Assembly (NCBI GenBank): GCA_002389505.1
Contig: DGPA01000038.1
Location: 7,708-71,707 of the forward strand
From: Halieaceae bacterium UBA4452
GTDB lineage: Bacteria; Pseudomonadota; Gammaproteobacteria; Pseudomonadales; Halieaceae
Length of the DNA: 64,000 nucleotides
Direction of reading: 5' to 3'
The notes under the pieces are model-generated. The model was not told where the DNA came from and ran no database searches. It saw only the letters and a list, made by a program, of their open reading frames with translations. This document shows positions 18,401 to 25,092 of this stretch, one piece after another (position 1 is the first letter of the stretch; each line of letters begins with the position of its first letter). The translations under genes were made by a program, and so were the position numbers.

Positions 18401-19011
18401 GTACTGCGGTATTCGGGTTGACTGCCGGCGAGCCCAGTCAACAGAAAGTAAAGCACCAGAAAAACAATCACGCCAACGTAACTGAGCATCATCGAGCGCG
18501 CGATGCTCGCGACGGCAAAAAAAATAGCCGAGGTAATCAACACATTGGGGGTTCCAAAAATAAAGAATGCATGCAGGTAATGCCCCAGTACAGACGGCCC
18601 AACAGTTTCTTGATCCAGCCACGGCATGTGCGCGCCAATAAGCATCGCCAACGGTACTGCCGCAAAACCCAGTAATGCTGCGGTGAAAGCTCCAGCAAAG
18701 CGACCCGCTAGATAGTCAAATTTACTGACTTGGGTCGAGCGGACCATGGGGCCAAATCCACTTTCGTCATCTCGCACCACTACGTTGGCGACAAAGGCGG
18801 TGGTTGCAAACATATAAAACAGCGACATGATCAGCACGGTTTGTGCAATGGCGTAAGGGCTGTTGACATGAATATTGCCCCCCGATCCAATCTGAATATC
18901 TTCCAGCGTGACGGCCCCGAAGGTGAGCAAGAAAAAAATCAAAGCTGTAACGATAAATACCGGGTTTCGAAGTTGATAGCCGAGCTCAAAGCGAAATATT
19001 GATCCAAACAT
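15418..19011 (-). CDS. ABC-2 type permease fused to M1-like metallopeptidase
   Basis: 1197 residues. Roughly the first 580 hold two ABC-2-like membrane blocks: hydrophobic helices near 16-36, 56-80, 100-125, 145-210, then again from about 320 to 580. After a last helix near 570-590 comes a large extracytoplasmic domain ending in an M1-type zinc peptidase: HEYAH near 931-935 and a candidate third ligand Glu in LLVETMAQ. That Glu is 19 residues past the second His, one more than in classical M1 enzymes, and no GAMEN motif is visible (GTVPYSERIGFI lies where it would be). It follows the ABC ATPase gene by 10 bp, with AGGGG before its ATG. Likely a membrane exporter coupled to a periplasmic peptidase; the substrate is unknown. 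Confidence 0.82.
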   Translation of the reverse strand: MFGSIFRFELGYQLRNPVFIVTALIFFLLTFGAVTLEDIQIGSGGNIHVNSPYAIAQTVLIMSLFYMFATTAFVANVVVRDDESGFGPMVRSTQVSKFDYLAGRFAGAFTAALLGFAAVPLAMLIGAHMPWLDQETVGPSVLGHYLHAFFIFGTPNVLITSAIFFAVASIARSMMLSYVGVIVFLVLYFLLTGLAGSQPEYRSTIALFEPFGLGAFGEATRYWSAEESNNMLVALQGTLASNRLLVIALSLVALSVAFWRYSFTEKSPSVRNLRKASAERVKELHTGPSVVDKLPNPTQSAAAWPRLVARTRLEISLIFRSPAFFVLLLLGLTNSGGALWFANELYGTPSVPMTFALILPLLGSFGIIPIIIAIYFAGELVWRDRERGMNEIIDSTALPNWAYFIPKVIAVTAVLIATLCIAALAAIVVQFFRGYFVIELDKYFLWFVLPNSVDMLMIAILAVFLQSISSSKYVGWGLMTIYLVGSITLVSVGFEHPLYNFGDTGFVSISDMNGAEVGGDKSWWLRLYWGGVCLLLAVLSYLFWRRGVGISMSSQLRRMPSRLTGKLAVVGLAGLLISGVSGAWLFYQMNIINDYVTSDEREERLATYEKLFLQYESVKQPSIKNIDLRVDLYPENGRARFAGTYRLVNDTSSPIAELHLVFQDTYTKMLEINVPGSVLRVDESEDYGYQIFTLAQAMLPEEELTISFRSERTHKAFSTAAEDSRLVNNGTFLSNAEFSPQLGFDRSVLLQNRTTRRKYDLPAELRMPKLEDEGARERNYVGNADWVMSDITVTTSVNQTPIAPGRLTFEGVDEDRRIRRFESTNPILGVFSIQSANYELTAKQHDGVSLEVYHHPTHDLNAQRMLDAMAVSLDYFQQNFGPYQFDYARIIEFPGYASFAQAFAGTVPYSERIGFIANAADENDIDYVTYVTAHEYAHQYWAHQLVSAYMQGGTLLVETMAQYSALMVMKQLYGEEQIRRFLKYELDSYLSSRGSEVIEELPLNRVENQGYIHYRKGAVVMYLLQDRLGELRVNQMLAELLAQYRFKSQPYASASDLVSGFKSLTRNDAERRLVGDLLEKITLYDFKVIDATTHSLASGHFETTVTASVKKAYADGEGVELEDKFDNFVDVGAFTKRPDYEALQPENVLFLELRPVKSGQQTLTIVTKERPLFVGIDPYSKFVDRKGDDNIIEVQVD

Positions 19012-19021
19012 CAGTGTACCC

Positions 19022-19921
19022 CTAGCGACTGATCACAGGCTGCCCTGCCCCTATTCTCGACTTGGCAAGCGTCGTGAAATAAACGTCCTCCAACCCGCCC
19101 TCAACACACTTAAAATCTGATCCGGGATCTCCATCAAACAATATATGAATGACGCTTCGTCCCGCCTGCAGCCGGCTCGAAATGATTTGAAACTGTTCCG
19201 CATAGGCAGACAACTGGCCTCTAGACACCGTCTTTTCCCATATCATGCCTTTTGTCTCCGCAATCAAGTCCCCGGGCGAACCCTCTAATTGGACCTGCCC
19301 CGCAACGATGACCGCCATTCGTGGACACAGGTCAGCAACGTCTTCAACAATATGCGTTGAAAGAATCACCACTACGTTTTCACCAATCTCGGCCAATAAA
19401 TTGAGAAACCGATTTCGCTCTTCAGGGTCTAAACCAGCCGTAGGCTCATCGGTGATAATTAAATCGGGATTTCCGATCAACGCTTGCGCAATCCCAAATC
19501 GTTGTCGCATACCGCCAGAGAATCCAGCGATAGCTTTTTTACGCGCATCCCATAGATTGACCTGCGCGAGCAATGTTTCTACCGTGTCTTTTCTCTCGGC
19601 CCTAGTGGCAATGCCCTTAAGTACTGCCATGTGATCCAGCAAATCGTAGGCCGTCACGCGAGGGTAAACGCCGAAGTCCTGGGGTAAGTAACCAAGGCGT
19701 GCCCGGATTTTCTCCGGCTCTGCCGCGATGTCGATACCATCAAATATCATCGATCCCGCTGTTGACGTTTGCAGGGTGGCAACGGAGCGCATCAGCGTGG
19801 ATTTACCTGCACCGTTAGGTCCCAATAAGCCGAACATGCCCTTGGGAATATCCAGATTAATATTGTCTAAGGCACGAGTTCCGTTCGGATAAACGTGTGT
19901 TACACCATTAAGCGAAAGCAT
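19022..19921 (-). CDS. ABC transporter ATP-binding protein
   Basis: 299 residues. Walker A GPNGAGKST near residues 35-43, Q-loop LPQDFGVYP near 80-88, signature FSGGMRQRFG near 136-145, Walker B LIITDEPTAGLDP near 156-168 and the H-loop histidine in LSTHIVEDV near 189. The C-terminal 80 residues are an accessory domain as in antibiotic and ABC-2 exporters. It pairs with the downstream permease/peptidase gene. I prefer ATG 19921, with GGAG 9 nt upstream, to the GTG three codons before it. Confidence 0.9.
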   Translation of the reverse strand: MLSLNGVTHVYPNGTRALDNINLDIPKGMFGLLGPNGAGKSTLMRSVATLQTSTAGSMIFDGIDIAAEPEKIRARLGYLPQDFGVYPRVTAYDLLDHMAVLKGIATRAERKDTVETLLAQVNLWDARKKAIAGFSGGMRQRFGIAQALIGNPDLIITDEPTAGLDPEERNRFLNLLAEIGENVVVILSTHIVEDVADLCPRMAVIVAGQVQLEGSPGDLIAETKGMIWEKTVSRGQLSAYAEQFQIISSRLQAGRSVIHILFDGDPGSDFKCVEGGLEDVYFTTLAKSRIGAGQPVISR

Positions 19922-20441
19922 GCATATCACTCCAATTTATAATGACACCGACTTTTTCCATAATTCGTTATTGCCCACTCCGCAAACCACGACCGCGTTA
20001 CCATAGGGCGGCGCAAAGCCAGGGGCGGCGTCCCCGCACTGAACCGTTGGCAGGCTCACTCCAGCGACATGAGTTCGCTTCTCCTGTGACTAATAGGGTT
20101 TTTGCCTAAAGCCTGATCATCCTCACTGCCATTAGCCACTGACGATCAGCCCTCGATCAAGTAGAGAGATCGGAGACTACGCTAAGCTGCCGCCAGTCAA
20201 ACGGGTTTTATCCGCCAACGATTATTGAGGGACATACACAAGTCCGACGGTGGGTACCTTAGCCGACACCCCTGTTCGTTAACTCAACATATACTTGTTT
20301 GCCTGCGATTCCAATACAATGAGCCTCGATCTAAAGCAGTGACACCGAAAAAACACACGGCCTCTCTGATTATGACCAGACGGCCAACTTAGGAACGATG
20401 GTGACGCTATCGGTAGCGGCTAGATGATCAGCGAGACTGCT
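19922..20441. other. Intergenic region without recognisable genes
   Basis: 520 bp between the ABC ATPase start and the pspC stop. I find no convincing ORF, tRNA or repeat. It must hold the promoter of the ABC/peptidase pair (minus strand, near 19930-20100), but no clear -35/-10 pair stands out. The pspC side holds a possible terminator at 20349-20385. Confidence 0.4.
20349..20385 (-). terminator. Possible terminator of the psp operon
   Basis: On the minus strand, GGCCGTCT and AGAGAGGCC can pair with small bulges around a 10-nt loop, followed by GTGTGTTTTTT. It lies 57 bp past the pspC stop. The stem is imperfect, so this is tentative. Confidence 0.35.
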
Positions 20442-20900
20442 TCAGAGTTTAGAAAATTCGCGATTTAAGTCGTAGCGGCGTGACGTGACATAGCGCTCCA
20501 TTGATTCAACTCGCGCCAATGCCCGATCAAGACGCTCACGGGCTTTGCGCAATCGCTGGGTCGGTGCGTCGGAATATTTGAACACCGAGCGCTGCCGGTA
20601 TTGCTGCTGATCTTCGTCATATTCCATCTCAACATCAATCTCCGCCGCCGACTTATCCCAGCGGGTGGGTCGTGCCGACAGTAAAAAGACCGCGGCCACG
20701 TAACCCCAGAAAGCCAATGATCCTGTAAATATGAGTAGCGCAAGTGCACCGAGCCTAATCATCCAAGTAGGCACACCCCAGTGATCAGACAGACCCGAAC
20801 AGACCCCTGCAATCCATGAGTTACTCCTATTGCGATACAGGTTCATGCCCCATCCAGCACCCTTTCGGTCACTAAAACTGTCGTGCTTTTTACTTACCAT
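20442..20900 (-). CDS. pspC: Phage shock protein C (PspC domain, extended C-terminus)
   Basis: 152 residues. A PspC domain (NRSNSWIAGVCSGLSDHWGVP, then a membrane helix at about 48-74) is followed by a long charged, coiled-coil C-terminal part (about 85-150). PspC is an inner-membrane partner that releases PspF from PspA inhibition under envelope stress. It starts 3 nt after pspB. E. coli PspC is about 119 residues, so the C-terminal tail here is longer than usual. Confidence 0.9.
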   Translation of the reverse strand: MVSKKHDSFSDRKGAGWGMNLYRNRSNSWIAGVCSGLSDHWGVPTWMIRLGALALLIFTGSLAFWGYVAAVFLLSARPTRWDKSAAEIDVEMEYDEDQQQYRQRSVFKYSDAPTQRLRKARERLDRALARVESMERYVTSRRYDLNREFSKL

Positions 20901-20903
20901 GAT

Positions 20904-21149
20904 TTACTCCTTATCAGTTGATTGCTGACGCCAGCTAGAGTGATCCGCATCTAAAATCGACTCCAGTGACTCGATGCGCTCACTCAGCTTGTCCACGATG
21001 GCAAGCATGTCATCCAGAGATTCTCGGTCGTCATTACTCAAACTACGACTTGAACGATTAAGACTTCGGTAATGCATCACAATCCAGATAGGCGCAACGA
21101 ACACCATGAACAGAATCATTGGTACAAATAACATTTCAAACGGGTTCAT
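20904..21149 (-). CDS. pspB: Phage shock protein B
   Basis: 81 residues. One N-terminal membrane helix (residues 5-26, LFVPMILFMVFVAPIWIVMHY) is followed by a short cytoplasmic coiled coil with MLAIVDKLSERIESLESIL, the standard PspB layout and near its usual 75-residue length. It works with PspC in the membrane to relay envelope stress to PspA. It lies 82 bp after pspA and 3 nt before pspC. Confidence 0.92.
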   Translation of the reverse strand: MNPFEMLFVPMILFMVFVAPIWIVMHYRSLNRSSRSLSNDDRESLDDMLAIVDKLSERIESLESILDADHSSWRQQSTDKE

Positions 21150-21231
21150 CGTGCTACTCCTTGTCGCCTATAGTTCTTTATTTCGCATTATCAACCTTCC
21201 CTGGCCTGCCACTATTTCTGCGGTGCCTGGT

Positions 21232-21912
21232 CTATTTTTGCGACTGTTCACCGTCGGCCATTGATTGCTTAAGTCGATTGAGCTCTGCGGAAAGCCATTC
21301 GTCTTCTTGTAGAGAGTCGATCTCAGCCGCGAGTCCTTGGCCTTCACGCCCCAACTCTATGGCCTCCAACTCACCTTCCATATTATCCATTCGCCGCTCA
21401 AAACGCTCGAATTTAGAAAAGGCATTGTCAAGCTCAGCGCGATGTACCTGGCGCTTGACCGCCATGCGAGTCTGCACTGTCTCAGCACGCATTAGCATGG
21501 CTTTTTGCTTCGCTTTTGCGTCACTGAGTTTAGCCTGCAACTGACTAACCTCCTCATTAAGCTGGAAAATATGTTCATCCGTTGACGCTAACTCCGCATC
21601 AAGCCCCAGCAGTTCCTCGTCAATAGCGTGTTTTTCCTGGAGCGCAGCCCGAGCAAGATCCTCTCGATCTTTAGCAATAGCGAGCTTCGCCTTGGCTTCC
21701 CAAGTACTGGCCTCGTCTTTTATTTGCTCCTGCTTCCGAGCTGCGGTTTTACGATCGGCAAGCACACGCGCGGACGAGCTGCGCACCTCGACTAAGGTGT
21801 CTTCCATCTCTTGGATGATAAGACGAATCATTTTCTCCGGATCTTCAGCGCTGTCGAGCAGCGAATTGATATTGGAGTTTATGATGTCTGACATGCGTGA
21901 AAAAATACCCAT
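21232..21912 (-). CDS. pspA: Phage shock protein A (PspA/IM30 family)
   Basis: 226 residues, the usual PspA length, almost wholly helical coiled coil. The N-terminus MGIFSRMSDIINSNINSLLD with EDPEKMIRLIIQEMEDTL is the PspA amphipathic start. PspA binds stressed inner membrane as large oligomers and, when idle, binds and inhibits PspF. Second gene of the sigma-54-driven operon, 16 bp after a small membrane-protein gene. Confidence 0.95.
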   Translation of the reverse strand: MGIFSRMSDIINSNINSLLDSAEDPEKMIRLIIQEMEDTLVEVRSSSARVLADRKTAARKQEQIKDEASTWEAKAKLAIAKDREDLARAALQEKHAIDEELLGLDAELASTDEHIFQLNEEVSQLQAKLSDAKAKQKAMLMRAETVQTRMAVKRQVHRAELDNAFSKFERFERRMDNMEGELEAIELGREGQGLAAEIDSLQEDEWLSAELNRLKQSMADGEQSQK

Positions 21913-21928
21913 GATGATGATCTCCTAT

Positions 21929-22114
21929 TCAGCGTAAGGCGCTATTGCGGCTGTAGTCATCGATGACCACGCCGCACCAGTAGGCCAGCTCCACACCTAA
22001 TACCATGATGATAAAGGTAGCGGTTGCGGCAACGACACCCGTGAGGGTTGCGATGGCACTGCAAATAAAAATGATGGCTGTATAAACCGCGAAACGTTCG
22101 TCGATAGCGTCCAT
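21929..22114 (-). CDS. Small two-helix membrane protein, first gene of the psp operon
   Basis: 61 residues with two hydrophobic segments (about 9-28 and 30-48), the second broken by polar residues, and a short polar tail (DDYSRNSALR). I start it at ATG 22114 because GGAAGGAG lies 8 nt upstream; an open frame continues upstream to 22228 but would run across the promoter. It does not resemble PspD, PspE or PspG that I can recall. Its position between the sigma-54 promoter and pspA means it should be induced with the phage-shock response. Function unknown. Confidence 0.7.
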   Translation of the reverse strand: MDAIDERFAVYTAIIFICSAIATLTGVVAATATFIIMVLGVELAYWCGVVIDDYSRNSALR

Positions 22115-22196
22115 GCTTGTTACTCCTTCCATGAATGATGGGTGGGTATCCCTACCCTTGGCGAATCCGCCTTTCCGGCGTCTCCTCCATGAATAT

Positions 22197-22212
22197 AGCG
22201 AAAGGCGTGCCA
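22197..22212 (-). promoter_or_regulatory. Sigma-54 promoter of the psp operon
   Basis: On the minus strand TGGCACG, 4 nt, TCGCT: the -24 element matches the consensus TGGCACG exactly and the -12 element (consensus TTGCA/T) has one change. It lies about 80 bp upstream of the first psp gene and faces pspF, which encodes the matching enhancer-binding protein. The A+T-rich 130 bp between promoter and pspF is where PspF sites would be expected; I could not define them. Confidence 0.85.
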
Positions 22213-22345
22213 GATAATTTTTTGTCAATAAAAACAGCCGCTTGCCAATATTCTCATAATGGGACGCAATTCAGGGGTCACTCATTAATAGGGTTTTTAA
22301 CACTTTTAATGGTTTTTTTAACCGATAATAGTTATATTAGCCATT

Positions 22346-23377
22346 ATGCAAGCCCAGCCACAAACCATTATTGGTCAGTCCCCCGCTTTGTCGGCTGCCC
22401 TGGACCATCTGTCGACCCTAGCGGCCATCAATAGACCCGTCCTGATTCTAGGGGAGCGTGGTACCGGCAAAGAACTTGGCGCGGAGAGGTTACACTTTCT
22501 ATCACCGCGGTGGGCCAACACGCTAATCAAGGTCAATTGCGGGGCCATTACTGAAACCCTGCTAGAGAGTGAACTGTTCGGTCATGAAGCAGGCGCTTTT
22601 ACCGGAGCCACCAAACAGCATATCGGGCGTTTCGAAAGAGCAGATGGGGGTACCTTATTTTTAGATGAGCTAGGAGCTATGTCCCTGCGCCTGCAAGAAA
22701 AACTCTTGCGCCTTATTGAGTATGGCGAGTTTGAACGGGTTGGCGGGCGTAAAACCCTGCAGGTAGATGTCCGCGTTGTCGCTGCCACCAATGCCGACCT
22801 GCCTGAATTGGCTGATCGGGGCGAATTTCGCTGGGATCTACTGGATCGCTTGACCTTCGATGTTGTCCGCTTACCCCCCTTGCGAGAGCGCCCTGACGAC
22901 ATTGAAGAGCTAGCCACTCATTTCGCCATCAGGTTCACCGCTGAACTGAGCTGGGCGTTTTTCTCAGGCTTCTCTGACGCCAGCCTAGAATCTCTAGTCA
23001 AGCACCCGTGGCCAGGCAATGTGAGGGAGCTCAAGAATGTCATCGAACGCTCTTTATATCGCTGGGGGCCGCAAGAAACACCGATTGATCGCATGATACT
23101 TAACCCCTTCGATACTAGTAGCGGCATCCATCGCAGCCAACCCAAGGCCGTGGCTGAATCGAGCTCACAGGCGCAGCAGGCGCCGCCTGCGCAACTCCCA
23201 GTTGATCTTCGAGTGTGGTTACATGACGCTGAGCATCAATGGCTGCTGCGGGCGCTGCGCGCCACGTCTTTCAGCCAGAAGTTAGCTGCTAACCAACTGG
23301 GGCTCAGTTATGATCAGATTCGGAACCTCATTAAAAAGCACAAAGTCAATAGCAGATTGTTACGCGCATCAGAGTAA
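22346..23377 (+). CDS. pspF: Psp operon sigma-54 activator PspF
   Basis: 343 residues. The AAA+ domain begins at the N-terminus with no receiver or GAF domain, as in PspF. Walker A GERGTGKE near 37-44, the sigma-54 contact loop GAFTGA at 83-88, Walker B GGTLFLDELGAM near 101-112, and R-finger region LRERPDDIEEL near 182. The C-terminal Fis-type helix-turn-helix (LAANQLGLSYDQIRNLIKKH) binds upstream sites. PspF drives the divergent psp operon and is held inactive by PspA. No strong ribosome site precedes the ATG. Confidence 0.93.
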   Translation: MQAQPQTIIGQSPALSAALDHLSTLAAINRPVLILGERGTGKELGAERLHFLSPRWANTLIKVNCGAITETLLESELFGHEAGAFTGATKQHIGRFERADGGTLFLDELGAMSLRLQEKLLRLIEYGEFERVGGRKTLQVDVRVVAATNADLPELADRGEFRWDLLDRLTFDVVRLPPLRERPDDIEELATHFAIRFTAELSWAFFSGFSDASLESLVKHPWPGNVRELKNVIERSLYRWGPQETPIDRMILNPFDTSSGIHRSQPKAVAESSSQAQQAPPAQLPVDLRVWLHDAEHQWLLRALRATSFSQKLAANQLGLSYDQIRNLIKKHKVNSRLLRASE

Positions 23378-23489
23378 CAATGGTACGTAGATCATGTCCC
23401 GACAGTCGCTGAAAACTTTTCTCCGCAGGCGACTGCTTCGATGAAATAATAGTGGCTATAACCCAATTTCCTTGCAGGAACCTACCGCC

Positions 23490-24953
23490 ATGACTCTCCC
23501 CCTTAACGACCCACAGCTTCTGAAAAATAAAGCTTACATCAATGGCCAATGGCGCGATGCGGACGATGGGGCCCTGCTCAATGTCACCAATCCAGCAACG
23601 GGCGACATCATCACTCACATCGCCAAAGTAGGCGCCACCGAAACTCGATGCGCTATTGAAGCCGCCGACGCTGCCATGGTGGACTGGCGACAACAGCCCG
23701 CCAAAACCCGGGCGCAACTTCTCCGGGGCTGGTTTGATTTAGTCATGGCACATCAAGATGACCTCGCGATTATCATGACCGCCGAACAAGGTAAAACCCT
23801 GGCCGAGAGTCGAGGCGAAATTGCTTACGGTGCTTCCTATATTGAGTGGTTTGCCGAACAGGCGAAGCGCATTGATGGCGATGTCATTCCCGGCCCAGGG
23901 CCTGACCGTCGAGTTATCTGCATCAAACAACCGGTTGGCGTTTGTGCGGCCATCACTCCATGGAACTTTCCCAACGCCATGATTACTCGCAAGGCTGCGC
24001 CAGCGCTGGCAGCAGGCTGTACAGTGGTCATCAAGCCGGCCAGTGAAACGCCTCTCTCAGCGCTCGCATTAGCCGAGCTCGCCCACAGAGCGGGCATTCC
24101 ACCGGGAGTCATTAATGTCATCGCTGGCAGTTCTGGCGCTATTGGGGGTGAGTTAACAAGTAACCCGACCGTTCGTAAACTGAGTTTCACCGGCTCGACT
24201 CCAGTGGGTAAGATGCTCGAAAAACAGTGCGCGGCGACTCTGAAAAAAACATCAATGGAGCTTGGTGGCAATGCGCCCTTTATTGTTTTTGAGGATGCCG
24301 ATATCAATGCCGCTGTCGAGGGCGCTCTGATCTCGAAATACCGCAATAGTGGCCAAACGTGCGTTTGCTCAAATAGACTACTCATTCACGAGGCTGTGGC
24401 AGAGGAATTCACCGCAAAGTTCATGGCGGCAACTAAAAATCTCACCCTCGGCAATGGTGCCGAAGCCAACGTGACCATGGGCCCTCTGATCAATCATAAA
24501 GCGGTCAGTGATGTCGATGATCTTGTCAAACGGTCAGTCGCAGCAGGCGCTGCACTGCTACTGGGCGGCAAACCCAGTGACTTGGGGCCCTGTTTTTATG
24601 AGCCAACGATTCTATCGGGGGTAACGGCGGAGATGGCCGTATTTAGACATGAAATTTTTGGTCCAGTGGCCCCGATTATCACCTTCAGTAGCGAGCAGGA
24701 AGCTATTGCTATCGCTAACGATACCGAATTTGGTTTGGCTAGCTACTTTTACACTCGAGATATCGGTCGTGTCTGGCGGGTTTCAGAAGCCCTTGAGTAC
24801 GGCATTGTTGGTGTCAATGAGGGAATCATCTCTAATGAGATGGCGCCTTTCGGTGGCGTAAAGGCATCGGGCTCAGGGCGGGAAGGGTCTAAATACGGTA
24901 TCGAAGACTATCTCGAAATCAAATACATCCTTATGGGCGGCTTAGATCAATGA
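23490..24953 (+). CDS. gabD: NAD(P)-dependent succinate-semialdehyde dehydrogenase
   Basis: 487 residues. It is collinear with E. coli GabD throughout: PWNFPNAMITRKAAPALAAG near 160-179, FTGSTPVGK, ELGGNAPFIVF, the catalytic cysteine in NSGQTCVCSNR near 288-298, and the C-terminus GSGREGSKYGIEDYLEIKYI. It oxidises succinate semialdehyde to succinate in GABA breakdown. The CVC motif with two cysteines is typical of GabD. ATG 23490 is used; a TTG 18 nt upstream is in frame. It is not in an operon with the aminotransferase at 27007-28350 (opposite strand) but they could act in the same route. Confidence 0.93.
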   Translation: MTLPLNDPQLLKNKAYINGQWRDADDGALLNVTNPATGDIITHIAKVGATETRCAIEAADAAMVDWRQQPAKTRAQLLRGWFDLVMAHQDDLAIIMTAEQGKTLAESRGEIAYGASYIEWFAEQAKRIDGDVIPGPGPDRRVICIKQPVGVCAAITPWNFPNAMITRKAAPALAAGCTVVIKPASETPLSALALAELAHRAGIPPGVINVIAGSSGAIGGELTSNPTVRKLSFTGSTPVGKMLEKQCAATLKKTSMELGGNAPFIVFEDADINAAVEGALISKYRNSGQTCVCSNRLLIHEAVAEEFTAKFMAATKNLTLGNGAEANVTMGPLINHKAVSDVDDLVKRSVAAGAALLLGGKPSDLGPCFYEPTILSGVTAEMAVFRHEIFGPVAPIITFSSEQEAIAIANDTEFGLASYFYTRDIGRVWRVSEALEYGIVGVNEGIISNEMAPFGGVKASGSGREGSKYGIEDYLEIKYILMGGLDQ

Positions 24954-25092
24954 TGCGCTTATCAACTACCCATGTGGCGACGCTTTCCGGGACCGGGCGA
25001 CTTATAAACAGGCTAAACGATCCGTCCTGACAGCGAGCCCTTCATAGCTGCTGCGAATGCGGTGCCCTGATTTTTTTACTACGGACAGCTGA

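Noticed and set aside
22115..22228. Longer start for the small psp-operon gene
   Set aside because: It crosses the sigma-54 promoter, and ATG 22114 has a near-perfect ribosome site.
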